In this document: piece after piece, positions 1-10,899 of the stretch
Layout of the letters: every line of letters begins with the position of its first letter
How positions within the stretch are numbered: the stretch's first letter is position 1
Assembly (NCBI GenBank): GCA_009733575.1
Contig: ML769789.1
Coordinates: forward strand, 1 to 53,691
DNA length: 53,691 bases
Reading direction: 5' to 3'
From: Gymnopus androsaceus JB14
Lineage: Eukaryota > Basidiomycota > Agaricomycetes > Agaricales > Omphalotaceae
Notes under the pieces: generated by a model
Told to the model about the DNA's origin: nothing
Databases searched by the model: none
What the model saw: only the letters and a program-made list of their open reading frames with translations
Position numbers and translations under genes: made by a program

Positions 1-385
1 GGGGTTTTCTTGAATCCTCCACGGACATATCCCACAGCGACTGTCCATTTGACGATGCTGACGGATGCATTGGGTCCCTGACTCCATCTCCGTAAGTCAG
101 TTTTCCGTTATTTCAATTGATTTATCTAATTCGACTCGCGAATAAGTACTGGTATCTAAGCTTGAGGAGGTCTTGAATTCACAGCTTGCATAGGTCCTAA
201 GGTGCGTAGCTCACCACCGACCGCATCCATTTACTAACCATTTTTCCCAAGTATAGGTGTCCGGCCCTATTATTCACATATTCCCTTACGAGCCGTCTGC
301 TTTCGGCGCTCGTAAACACTCCATTGCCATTGTTCCACCACTTGCCCATACCCGGTCGTCTGTTGTTCGGCGCCGGTACACGCTT
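1..385 (+). repeat. Dispersed repeat R1, copy 1
   Basis: Close to identical over about 385 bp with 31148-31530, both in plus orientation. The shared segment starts near GAATCCTCCACGGA and ends at TTCGGCGCCGGTACA. Downstream of the break the two copies differ completely. In this copy the repeat lies directly upstream of the OrsD/RecQ relic, so it could be the 5' flank of that gene family carried along by duplication. No coding capacity is convincing within it. Confidence 0.8.
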
Positions 386-1123
386 ATCACCGTTCTATCG
401 ATTTTTTAAAACGTCTACACAATGCCTAATGTACACACCAGGCAAAGTCAACGTTCTTCCCCCTCCTCCTACGCCTTCCTCGGAACCACTCCCCCTAAAG
501 TTGGAAACCCGGGAGGACTCGATGCAAGTAGACTCAGCTCCGACTAAAGAAAACGAGGCGGTATCAATGCAAGTCCACGGTATGAATATGCCTGAGATAG
601 AGTATTTCATGTCTGATGATTTTCTATAGATGCTGATATCACCGAGCTTGTCGTTGAACAGGATGACGATGATAGCGCTGGTAAGTCCTTGTACGAAACA
701 TTGGAAGCATATCTAATTATTTTTAGATGACGCTTCCGAAGGAGAGGAGAAATCCATGGTTGAGGAGCTCCCTATGACCCCAGGTGACACATTGGAGTTT
801 TCGGGACAGACTGACAATGAAATATGAGCCTACCTGGTCCGGTATGGGATAATGGTGGACCAACTTATAAACTTAATAAAGTTATTTGTGTGTGTAAAGT
901 GTGGCGGAATAGCTCCATATCACCATATTGTAGTGCACAAAAAAAGATTGCACTACTCCCGTTCTACATTTACGCTGCCCGAGGCTCTGTTCCTCAAAAA
1001 TTACTAGCGGCAATTGCTGCATTAGGTGGCTCTGATCCTAATCCTCACCCTCACCCTCCTGTTCCATCGGACCGACTTTTCGCTTCCATTGCTGGAGCTC
1101 TGGATCTGACTAGGATGCAATGA
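1..1123 (+). pseudogene. Relic of the N-terminal part of an OrsD/RecQ-family gene
   Basis: Compared with the large minus-strand gene at 45172-51522, this stretch keeps the same order of parts. There is an acidic linker (about 500-680), then an intron at 681-726 (GTAAGT...TTTTAG). After splicing it reads DSADDASEGEEK; the large gene has the equivalent NDKSASEGEDED just after its own intron, in the same phase. Further on, 985-1110 encodes SVPQKLLAAIAALGGSDPNP, which aligns with LPPQSEVLSAIHALGGFNPS of the large gene, the stretch between its two zinc fingers. The first finger itself is eroded (around 850-960) and frames are interrupted (stop at 825). Bases 1-385 are also a dispersed repeat (second copy 31148-31530) and may be the old promoter region. 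I infer a decayed member of the same family, in the opposite orientation. Confidence 0.6.
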
Positions 1124-1194
1124 GCAGTTATAATAAAATGACGGAAATTTCCGGCGGTTTTTGTGTCTGCTCAGCGGTTACGCGGATTCATTAG

Positions 1195-1470
1195 ATACCT
1201 AAAGGGACTTGCACTTGTAACTCTGTTAGGCTAATTACAAATTGTCGTATAGCTGGCTGGTCTGTGAATGGGTTGAACGGTTCGACCATGTTCCGAGGTA
1301 CGTTGCATGATTGAGTATTCCGCGCAAGGATCTAACTGCTTCATGAACAGATTAGCAAATAACGCCGTCCATTGTAAGTGGAATGGACTGTCGAGGATTT
1401 GAGCGTCGAGTTGATCAGTCAAGTTTCGGTTGTTCAGTCGATTAGGCGCCCGTACTTGTATTGCTGGTAA
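1195..1470 (-). repeat. Dispersed repeat R2, copy 1 (coding-like on minus strand)
   Basis: About 270 bp match 25200-25460 in the same orientation. The minus-strand reading frame in both copies gives a similar peptide with about 80 percent identity by eye (for example LDAQILDSPFHLQWTALFAN here and LNAQILDSPFHLEWTALFTN there). That the frame stays open in two diverged copies suggests it was once protein-coding. I do not recognise the family. The frame opens at about 1536 and ends at 1231. Confidence 0.6.
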
Positions 1471-1559
1471 GTCTCGTATATTCAGCCTCACTGCCAGCGC
1501 ATTTTTGATGCTACTGACCTCGAATTTTTGGTGCACGTACTAGGTACCTAACGGTCCTC

Positions 1560-2193
1560 AAAAACGCAATCTGGACTCCTTCGGAGTTGACATGCAAACT
1601 TTGTGAGCATTTGACTGTGTGACCGTAATAAGGTGGAGTGTTTGGTTCCTTGCTACTGTATAAGTGCGCATTTGAAGCGATGGCCTCAGGATATTATTCA
1701 CAGGTAGAGGGGACCCTATAGAGCCTACATACCAAGTTTAGTGAGCTTCGGGTACATTTCTGCAACTTTGTGGCATTTACGATTCCGAGGCCTGTTTTTT
1801 GCCTAGGTGGACTTGTACGCTACCACGGCGAGTTCGGAAGTTGTCAATGTGGGCTGTGCGGTTACCACAGAGCGCTATGGGTCCTATTCAAGGTGTGTAC
1901 CCACCCTCAAGCCGGTCCGATGATTCCTGACAACTTTGTAGGCGTTACAACTTTGTGTGTTGGAATTTCTGCTCTTTCAGTTCAAACACGGTGCGAAACG
2001 GGCAATACTAGAGCTATCATCAAATGGAGCTGGGAAAGTGTCGAAGGGAGTCCTGGGATGCTGGTGAGTAATGGTTTTTGGCCAGTCGTTGGGTGTCGCG
2101 AGTTCCGCAAAACTAACATTGGGACTAGCTAGATTTTTGAGGCGCCATTTTCGTAGGCCAGTTCCGTGGGAACTTTGAGTGCAATGGGGTAGT
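1560..2193. other. Stretch without a supported gene
   Basis: Open frames exist on both strands (plus 1770-2132, minus 1977-2495) but none shows a recognisable domain or homologue elsewhere in the window. The only structure noticed is the nonamer CAACTTTGT, at 1761, 1930 and 1947 and again at 2268 just inside the next unit; this may be chance or remnant repeat. Confidence 0.4.
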
Positions 2194-3312
2194 GGAATTT
2201 CACATAGGTAGTAGACAGGTGTGTCTTTCAGGTGGTGCAAAAAAATTCGGGAAATTTCCTTTTTTGGCAACTTTGTGCGGGATCTGCGCGATCTTGTAAC
2301 CAGGCGGCGGACAGAGCATCGCCTCCGGTGCAAACAGATAGTGTCCATTGGTCCAGGTGACGTAGAAGAGGGTCGGAAGGCGGGCCAACTGCTCCAGAGG
2401 GTTGTAGAGGTAAAGGAGCATTTCCAGACATTGAAGTCGAGGCAGTAGCAGTTGGAATGTCGGAGGTTGGGTCTACAGGGCTGGGAGGTGGTCATGTAGG
2501 TGCCGATACCTGGAATTGGATGACATCGTGGCTGGAATCGTTAAGCACTGGATAAACCCGTGCGCGCGAAGCTTCAGGTAGTTGTAGCCCGCATGGAGTT
2601 CTTCGCCACATGGACAAGGCAATTTGCCGTTAGCGCGACGGTGTACTTTAACATTTTTACCTGTTTGCGTAGGAAAAACAGCTTGGTAACGCACCTTTAT
2701 ACTTGACTGTACGCAATGGCGAATGGTACATTCGCGTATGGACAGCCTCATCACCTCCATGGTAAGGGAATCTACAATAAATGTCTTCGCATATGCTATG
2801 GGAAACGGTTAACACAAGGTAATTATAGGTAGAAGTTTGAACTTATAGCTTATCCTTCTTGGGAGGCATTTTTGTTCACGCGGATTGGCCCAAATTCCGG
2901 TCAAATGAATGAATAAAGTTCAAAGTATATTGAATAATGGGATCGGCGATGATTTGGAGCGTTCGCTGAACAATTACAGTGGCGAAGATGGAAGCTGAGA
3001 GAGGAAGAAGGAACAAGCGCCGATTCAGCGCTCCTGTGCTAAGCAATTCCGCATTCAGGAACTGTTACTGAATGTGTACAAGACTATTATAGTGGTCTGA
3101 ATGTATATACAGTTGAAGCTAATTGTATTTGTCTAGCAGAAAGAATGACCCGAATTCAGGTCGTTTTTGTAGTACATAATCTATTTCGGGTCCTCATAGA
3201 ATAGTGGGACAACTGAGAGCGAAACGTAGAAGACCGGAAAAACAGAAATAGTGCGCTCGTAAAGGGAAAGCCAAAGCGTATCGTACCGTAGTCATACCGT
3301 GCGGAGTATCTT
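2194..3312 (-). pseudogene. Duplicated relic of the 5' end of an OrsD/RecQ-family gene (copy A)
   Basis: Read on the minus strand, about 2860 to 2230 encodes the N-terminus of the family. It opens with MPPKKDKL and continues ICEDIYCRFPYHGGDEAVH after a would-be intron. After a second intron comes KLPCPCGEELHAGYNYLK. The large gene at 51522 has MAPPRKDKL, VCHDPYCRFPYDGKDENAH and KIPCICAKEPHARFNYQK at the same places. Downstream, SGNAPLPLQPSGAVGPP matches SANAPAAPQPSGAVTDL. The 5' flank (2870-3080) is also recognisably homologous to 51540-51720. The copy is truncated at 2194, lacks all helicase parts, and its first donor site reads AT instead of GT. It is therefore dead. A second copy lies at 5266-6515. 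Confidence 0.75.
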
Positions 3313-3912
3313 ACGGCGGATGTGAAACACATCCGTGTGCTGTCCAAATGCTGGTTGCTTTACCGGCGCCTTACTACTAGCGCTAAATAGGTAACATATC
3401 TGTACCATATTACTGTATTGAACTGCCTGCTAGCCCATGTAGCTATCTATCAGGGAGACACATCCACATCCATGTTTGCATCATACTGTTCAGAGCCCGC
3501 CGAGCCACGTATCTATCTGTCCCATCCACATCCAAGTTGACCATAGCATCCACCCAGACCCCGCCGGGCTACAAGTCAGTTGTCTCACCCCCAATTCACC
3601 CCATATTCACATATATCTATGCCACCAAAGAGTCCTTGCCTGTGTGGCAGTGTAGGGTTTCCTAAACAAGAAGCTCTTGCCTGTGTGGCAGTGTAGGGTT
3701 TCCCTAATCGAGAAGCCCTAGCCAAACCCTACATCCCTTTTTCATCTCCTGTATAACCCACGGGGTGCGATATGCACCTGTGCGTATGTATTCCCTCGAG
3801 TGGATTCCCTATCATATACCTTGCTTGGCTCATTGCCTTGCACACCTTAGCGGCCGGAGGGAAACGACTTGTCGTTATCCAAAAGGAGCACGCTCACAAA
3901 AAAAAAAAAAGA
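3313..3912 (+). repeat. Repeat X, copy 1, ending in a poly(A) tract
   Basis: About 590 bp, nearly identical to 4656-5265. It opens with a hairpin of the same type as the neighbouring array (3315-3340), followed by a unique body with two direct repeats of TTGCCTGTGTGGCAGTGTAG near 3636 and 3670. It ends in a purine run of A residues at about 3898-3912. A 3' poly(A) end suggests retroposition, but no reverse transcriptase, RNA polymerase III box or target-site duplication was identified. The body has no convincing coding frame. Confidence 0.65.
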
Positions 3913-3954
3913 AGAAAATCCTCACCAGTGGTGTTAGCATTCTAACGTGCAGGT

Positions 3955-4656
3955 AAGGCTCAGATACGGATGTGTTTCGCATCCGTATCCTGCCCAGGAG
4001 CCCAGTCGTCTACCGGCGACTTGCTGACTTCCTACCCACCAGCGCAGCTTTCCTCACCGGCGCCATTGGTATTACGGCGTGCAGGTGGGCTCATATACGG
4101 ATGTGTTTTACATCCGTATATGAGCCCAGGAGACCAGTTGTCTACCGGCGGACTTCCTACCCACCGGCGCAGCTTTCCTCACCGGTGGAGGTAGCATTCT
4201 AATGTGCAGGTGAGCCTCAGATACGGATGTGATTCACATCCGTATCCTGCCCAGGAGGCTACTGACTTCCTACCCACCGGTGCAGCTTTCCTCACCGGCG
4301 GGATTGGTAATACGGCATGCAGGTGAGGCTCACATACGGATGTGTTTTACATCCGTATCCTCTCCAGGAGACCAGTCGTCTACTGGTGACCTGCTACCGA
4401 GTTCCTACCGGCGCATTTTTCCTCACCGGCAACGTTGGCATTTCACAATGCAGGTGAGGCTTTGATATGGATGTAAATCACATCCGTATCTTGCCCGAGA
4501 GCCAGGTTGTCTACCGGCGACTCGCAACTACATCCCTGCGCACTGGTGCAGGTGAGGGTCAGATACGGATGTGAAACACATCCGTGTGCTGTCCCAAATG
4601 CTAGGTGCTTACCGGCGCCTTACCACCATCTGAATAGGTAATATATCCATACCATA
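3955..4656 (+). repeat. Tandem array of hairpin-bearing units
   Basis: Five to six units of roughly 97-131 bp. Each begins with a near-perfect inverted repeat built on TACGGATGT...ACATCCGTA, at about 3963, 4087, 4220, 4334, 4464 and 4562, with the flanking X copies giving further examples (3315, 4656). Between hairpins the units share GTCTACCGGCGAC, TTCCTACCCACCGG, TTTCCTCACCGG and TGCAGGTGAG. The second unit has the longest stem: 18 perfect base pairs with a 5-base loop (4087-4127). Stem-end bases differ between units but stay paired (see findings). Confidence 0.85.
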
Positions 4657-5265
4657 CACGGATGTGAAACACATCCGTGTGCTGTCCCAAATGCTGGTTG
4701 CTTTACCGGCGCCTTACTACTAGCTAAATAGGTAACATATCTGTACCATATTACTGTATTGAACTGCCTGCTAGCCCATGTAGCTATCTATCAGGGAGAC
4801 ACATCCACATCCATGTTTGCATCATACTGTTCAGAGCCCGCCGAGCCACGTATCTATCTGTCCCATCCACATCCAAGTTGACCATAGCATCCACCCAGAC
4901 CCCGCCGGGCTACAAGTCAGTTGTCTCACCCCCAATTCACCCCATATTCCATCCATATATCTATGCCACCAAAGAGTCCTTGCCTGTGTGGCAGTGTAGG
5001 GTTTTCCTAAACAAGAAGCTCTTGCCTGTGTGGCAGTGTAGGGTTTCCCTAATCGAGAAGCCCTAGCCAAACCCTACATCCACTTTTTCATCTCCTGTAT
5101 AACCCACGGGGTGCGATATGCACCTGTGCGTAATGTATTCCCTCGAGTGGATTCTTATCATATACCTTGCTTGGCTCATTGCCTTGCACACCTTAGCGGC
5201 CGGAGGGAAACGACTTGGTCGTTATCCCAAAGGAGGCACGCTCCACAAAAAAAAAAAAAAAAAAA
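4656..5265 (+). repeat. Repeat X, copy 2, ending in a poly(A) tract
   Basis: Second copy of the 590-bp repeat at 3313-3912. It opens with an 11-bp perfect hairpin with AAA loop (4656-4680) and ends in an uninterrupted run of about 20 A (5246-5265). The run abuts directly the start of duplicated block B. The two X copies are direct repeats flanking the hairpin array, which gives the 3313-5265 block an LTR-like outline. However, the ends are not TG...CA and one end is poly(A). Confidence 0.65.
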
Positions 5266-6515
5266 GGAATTTCACATAGGTAGTAGACAGGTGTGTCTTT
5301 CAGGTGGTGCAAAAAAATTCGGGAAATTTCCTTTTTTGGCAACTTTGTGCGGGATCTGCGCGATCTTGTAACCAGGCGGCAGACAGAGCATCGCCTCCGG
5401 TGCAAACAGATAGTGTCCATTGGTCCAGGTGACGTAGAAGAGGGGGGGAAGGCGGGCCAACTGCTCCGGAGGGTTGTAGAGGTAAAGGAGCATTTCCAGA
5501 CATTGAATCGAACATGTCGGTGAACGATGCAGGATAGCGCAGAGTGTCCATTGGTCCAGGTGACGTAGAAGAGGGTCGGAAGGCGGGCCAACTGCTCCAG
5601 AGGGTTGTAGAGGTAAAGGAGCATTTCCAGACATTGAAGTCGAGGCAGTAGCAGTTGGAATGTCGGAGGTTGGGTCTACAGGGCTGGGAGGTGGTCATGT
5701 AGGTGCCGATACCTGGAATTGGATGACATCGTGGCTGGAATCGTTAAGCACTGGATAAACCCGTGCGCGCGAAGCTTCAGGTAGTTGTAGCCCGCATGGA
5801 GTTCTTCGCCACATGGACAAGGCAATTTGCCGTTAGCGCGACGGTGTACTTTAACATTTTTACCTGTTTGCGTAGGAAAAACAGCTTGGTAACGCACCTT
5901 TATACTTGACTGTACGCAATGGCGAATGGTACATTCGCGTATGGACAGCCTCATCACCTCCATGGTAAGGGAATCTACAATAAATGTCTTCGCATATGCT
6001 ATGGGAAACGGTTAACACAAGGTAATTATAGGTAGAAGTTTGAACTTATAGCTTATCCTTCTTGGGAGGCATTTTTGTTCACGCGGATTGGCCCAAATTC
6101 CGGTCAAATGAATGAATAAAGTTCAAAGTATATTGAATAATGGGATCGGCGATGATTTGGAGCGTTCGCTGAACAATTACAGTGGCGAAGATGGAAGCTG
6201 AGAGAGGAAGAAGGAACAAGCGCCGATTCAGCGCTCCTGTGCTAAGCAATTCCGCATTCAGGAACTGTTACTGAATGTGTACAAGACTATTATAGTGGTC
6301 TGAATGTATATACAGTTGAAGCTAATTGTATTTGTCTAGCAGAAAGAATGACCCGAATTCAGGTCGTTTTTGTAGTACATAATCTATTTCGGGTCCTCAT
6401 AGAATAGTGGGACAACTGAGAGCGAAACGTAGAAGACCGGAAAAACAGAAATAGTGCGCTCGTAAAGGGAAAGCCAAAGCGTATCGTACCGTAGTCATAC
6501 CGTGCGGAGTATCTT
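5266..6515 (-). pseudogene. Duplicated relic of the 5' end of an OrsD/RecQ-family gene (copy B)
   Basis: Nearly identical to 2194-3312, including the same defective AT donor after MPPKKDKL, so that lesion is older than the duplication. Copy B additionally carries an internal 131-bp tandem duplication (GTGTCCATTGGTCCAGG occurs at about 5413 and 5544), which shifts the reading frame. Its right edge continues into unrelated sequence at 6516, while copy A is cut off by repeat X at exactly the matching base. B therefore keeps the original right-hand junction. Confidence 0.75.
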
Positions 6516-6897
6516 CTCCAACACCTGACTCGGAGAAGGTAGGGAGAAAGGCAGGCAAAGAGGCAAGAGGTCAAGGTCGTAGAACTGATAAAGAAAGAAG
6601 CGTTTGAAGCTCCAAGGGCGCACAATCGTTTGATGTTGCTCGGTAAAGTGAACGCTGAGCATGAGATGTGGAATGTCAAAAAGCAGCTCGGGGTTCATGT
6701 CTTGCTCTGGCTCCATTGTTGTCCTGAGCAGAGCGCGTCAGTCGATAGAACGGAAGAAATAAATCGATGACATGCAGTATAATGTGTGCAACCCAGGGTT
6801 CTGCACGGATATCCCTTGTCTTCCCGGTTACTAGCCGCATCAAGATCTTCCAGCCGTCGCCCATCGCTTTCCTCCCTACATCCATCTGTTCCCTCAT
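6495..6897 (-). other. Unresolved minus-strand open frames
   Basis: A frame opening at about 6716 (MEPEQDMNPELLFDIPHLML) runs into duplicated block B. A second frame opens at 6897 just upstream. They could be exons of a gene truncated by the block-B junction, but I recognise no family and no clean splice pair, so they may be chance frames. Confidence 0.2.
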
Positions 6898-6899
6898 GC

Positions 6900-9800
6900 T
6901 AACCCATGTAATCCAAATCGTATTGTCGTAAATGGCAGTAAAGGGAATGGCTTGATTTGATCAATTGGATGGTGGTAGTTGGAAGGAGAGAAGTGAGCGC
7001 TCAATGTAGCGTCCACTGGGTGAAATAACCCAGTAACGCAAATTGGGGAGAGCACTGAGGATCTTCCTCTATGTGTAGTTCATACAACAGCTCAAGATTT
7101 CGATTCGACGTTCCCGAGCTGGCCCGTACAAGTGGAATACGTGTGCCGACAATCTCGAGAAACGGATCCAGGGTCGGGCAAAGAGGATCAAGCTTGGGAG
7201 GTCAGGAAGGTGGTTCCGGTGGAGATATTACTGATGAGAGTCGAAGAAAAGCCGTGGAAGGCGATACCGAAGAGGTGCCTTAAATGAAGATTTCAAAGGC
7301 GGAGATTGTTGGCTGAGGGAGTTGGTAATCGTAGTATTCCACAAGAACGTCCAGAGGCAGATAGTATGGCGTGCTCAGATGGGTAGTGTTGGAATAAGAG
7401 TGGATTTGAGGCTTCGTTGGCCTCTAGCTCTTCATCGTTGGATCCACGAAAGTCGAAGCTGTTGGATTCTTGAGGCTTCAGATTCGATATCTAGCTAACG
7501 GTCATTAATTTACACAAGATCATAGTTAAGAAGGGATGGAACCTACTCAGAACCAATAACATGGTGCATCCGGCCAGCTGAGTCGACGACGGTCATTGAC
7601 AACCTACAGCAGGGAGAAGGGGAGCGAAAGGGCTAGAGGTCGTGACGGTCGTAAAGGAAGGAGGCTTGGTGGCGATTGCCGTACTTCTGCAGTCTCGTCC
7701 TCAATAGCAACATCGTCCATCATGAGCGGAACCCTGAATCAACTACATCAACGGCCATAAAGCTGCAGACGCGGTGAATAAAACGTCTCGACAGCATCAG
7801 GGATGAACAAAATCTTTCCTGTTTTTGGTTCGTGACACGGCAAGTTGGGGGAGCCTGAGTCGTTGCCTGGTTCGTTGGGACGGGTACAGGAAAGGGACCA
7901 GATACGGGATTCGAAGATGTAAGAGGAGGGTTAGAGGAGAGGGCATAGTGAAGAACTGCGGTTTCCGTTGGCGTGTGGTGTAGGAGAGCAGCACAAGCTG
8001 GGAGTTCAGAAGAGGTCGACTCGACTATGGGTGTGATATTGTCCGCTTCCTCGAGAATGGTTCACAGAAGAGAACGTTGCCCGAATTCCTGAACGACTTG
8101 CCATCTAAATAGATATTGTTTACTTAGTAATCTCAAAGAATAGCGAATCAACTTACCGAACCCAATAAAATTGCCCCCTAAGAAAGCCCTGCCGCTCCCT
8201 ACAAAAGCAAAGCCTCGTATTGCTCAAGGTGAGTCGGATAAATTGTTATGTGGAGTTATTGAAGGCGGGACTGTTGGCTTGCGGCCAGATTCGTTCGGTT
8301 GTGGTGGTAGTTGAAGAAGCACGTTGGGCGCTCGGTCGTTGATGGCGACGCTTCTGATCAAAGCGTCGCCAACGATGGGCAGCTTCTTCCAGCATTTCTG
8401 AATCTCGATTCTCAAGATTTCAACCCTAGACTCTCAGCCACTGAGGATTATCTTCCCTCCAGAACTCAGCTCCGTCTAGTTGTCGCATTGGAGGTAAATT
8501 AATTTTGAATCCAGGCTTCAGCATACTCGTCCTTTAAGCCTTGACGCGCGGGCGCTTCGACCGATCTCTCCTCCAAACCACCATCATCGTCCTCTTCTTT
8601 ACGCGCTAACAGAGTACCCTCGCGCTCATTTAACTCTTATCTGGTTTCTTTCAATTTCACAACAGTATTATGAGAGGGAATTATTTGCTCGGTACTGGGC
8701 CTTTTTATATCGTGCGTTTTCAAACGTTTCGAATTCTTCTAATCTGATTCATTATTTCAATAGACCTCCACTCTATTTTTGCTACCCCCCGTTTTATCTA
8801 GTCACCGTCACGACGCCAGCGCGTTCCTGGAGCACCATGCCCGCATCTCAACCTCCAGTCCCTGCATGGTTTACTTGGCAGGCTGAATCCCTCAGCTTCT
8901 TCAGTCCCGCTCCCTCTTGAACTCCCTCGGATATTGACCGCCAGCTCCGCGTTCCTCTTCCAGAGGTCCCTTTGGCCCAAATTCAGGCCAGAACTCTGCC
9001 TAGTAACTCTTCTGGGGATACCTCTCGATAATGAACGGGTTTAATTCCACTTTCCACTAGAACGCCCTGGAATATCGCTCCTTCATCACTTTTGAGGCAG
9101 TGGCTAGACGTCCTAACAACTCTCGGTATTACCTAGGATAGCGCTGCTGCTCCAGCAGCCCAACCGTCCCTTTTGACCCGAATACCACCGCTTACCCTAA
9201 CGACTGCGGCGCTTCCATCGCCTCGGAAACGGCGCAACAAGTGCCACAGCTCCATTGCACCCCGCCCTGCTTTCCTATTGCCCACCTTCAACAGCCCATC
9301 GTCGTTTTTGACCAAATTTTGGGTCGAATTAACTGACCCTGGCTCCCCAGCGCCCATGTTGCTCTTTATTCGCCGCCTCTTTCACTGGATTTCTTCGTTC
9401 GTCTCAGATTCCTCGCTATAACCGCTGCTTCCCCGCTCCTTCAAGTAATTGTCACCCAACCACCTTTCCAACACACGCGCCGTAACAACTCCAGCTCCAG
9501 CCTGCGCTGCATAGTGCAAGCACCGGCTCATTCACTTACGCTAGTATGCAGATATCAACTGCGCGACTATGCAACACAGGCCGATAATCCTTTCTTCTTA
9601 CATTGTAATGCGTACTTTACAATGTATTTATTGTCTACCCGCAATTAAACGATAAATTTTACTGTTCATATTGGCCTGATTTGAGGATGTCATCCGAGCG
9701 CTCGACTCTTCCTTCCAAACCGTTCTCATCATTCCGGCTTGGCTTGTTTCGCTTCGCGGACGATCTGGACTCAAATATTGGCCATCGCCGGGGAAAATAC

Positions 9801-10390
9801 TAGGGTGAGGAGGTTGAATGGTTAGTGTATATTAATAATGGCATGACTTTATTGGTGCGTGTTAAAATGTTTCGAAGGTCATCAAGCTGAACTTTAATTA
9901 TCCTCCACCAGCGGCGTATCTACACTGCAGTTTCCTGTGGACTTGCTCCTCCCATTCGTAACCAATCTTACTTGACAGCGTGCGTTTTCCTTACCTTTAT
10001 CTCTATCACCAACCTCCCACAAACACCTCACGCGCAATTCTACCACCAAAGACTTCCGGCCACGGTGGACCTAGGGTTGCTGTAGTTGGAATAGGCGTTG
10101 CGACTTACGGAATTTGAATTCCTCGAACGTATAGGGAAGTTGGGTTCCTTTCTTCATGGTCACCCATGAAATTCCTCGCAATCTGGGTCGACATCGCTAG
10201 CCTCAGTTCAGTCGCACTATCACCTTATGCTTAACCTCCGTCTGCTTCACAACGTTCAACGACGCGGAGCAGTTACGAGCAACATTTTTTCTCCCGGCCC
10301 AAACCCTATACTGACCCCACCGACTGGCAAGTCAAACATTCACCTTTTGCTCCATGACGTTCAACGACGTGGAGCAGCTACTAGCGAGGA
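6900..10390. other. Gene-poor stretch with degraded repeat fragments
   Basis: No gene could be supported. About 30 bp at 7091-7125 resemble the CTGAGCTGGCC region of repeat R3. A piece at about 10030-10100 resembles the TCTACCACCAACGACTTCC part of R3. Two short copies of GACGTTCAACGACG.GGAGCAG-like sequence lie at about 10255 and 10358. A perfect 12-bp-arm hairpin at 8343-8371 has a relative at 30656-30684. An AATT-centred palindrome sits at 8974-8989. Short frames at 8798-8980 and 9173-9421 look like chance. Confidence 0.5.
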
Positions 10391-10396
10391 TTAGGA

Positions 10397-10753
10397 TTGA
10401 GAGGATTTGTGGAACTTGGGGAACGGGATCCGATACCGGGGCAGTCAAGACAGGTATGCAGTATTTTTTTCTATAAGTTTTCTTTCATTCCAACTGATAC
10501 ACTCTGCTCGGTGGTCTTTAGAGGTCTAGGCACAACAGAACGAGAAGCATACCTCGGTTTCCGCCTCGGTTATCTAATTCGAGACTTGACTTCAACCTTC
10601 AACCCTCCTCGTACACACCCTCGTCCCTACGCGGATGAACTCAAGAAGGCGCAGTTGGGTATTAAACAGATGTTGCAAAAGTATGGTGAACACATTTTTT
10701 CATTATCGGCGAAGGATATTGTAAGAGAGTGTGTATCTAGTTCACTCTTATAG
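10397..10753 (+). pseudogene. Dispersed element/gene family R3, plus-strand copy 1
   Basis: Shares sequence and gene structure with 15845-16790 (minus) and 32870-33905 (plus). It has a short coding piece containing GFVELGERDPI or, in another frame, ERICGTWGTGSDTG. An intron with donor near 10452 and acceptor at about 10520 follows, then EREAYLGFRLGYLIRDLTST and PPRTHPRPY. This copy extends furthest 3', to KKAQLGIKQMLQKYGEHIFS. The conserved intron position and reading frames suggest a former protein-coding gene or element ORF. I do not recognise the protein. Confidence 0.4.
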
Positions 10754-10899
10754 CCATGCTACGCTGTATTTGCTTTGCTTGCTCTTAAATAAATATTACT
10801 TTCGTTTCTTGGTCAATCCTGCCGTTTGCAATTCTTTCTTGTAAGTTTTTCATTGTTAATGTTGTGAGTAAATGTACGAAGTACACATTGTTCGTAAGT

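Noticed and set aside
3955..4656. CRISPR array
   Set aside because: Units are long, diverged, tandem and hairpin-bearing, without unique spacers; the window is eukaryotic.
3313..5265. Complete LTR retrotransposon with X1 and X2 as LTRs
   Set aside because: No gag, protease, reverse transcriptase or integrase, no primer-binding site, ends not TG...CA, and poly(A) at the 3' ends.
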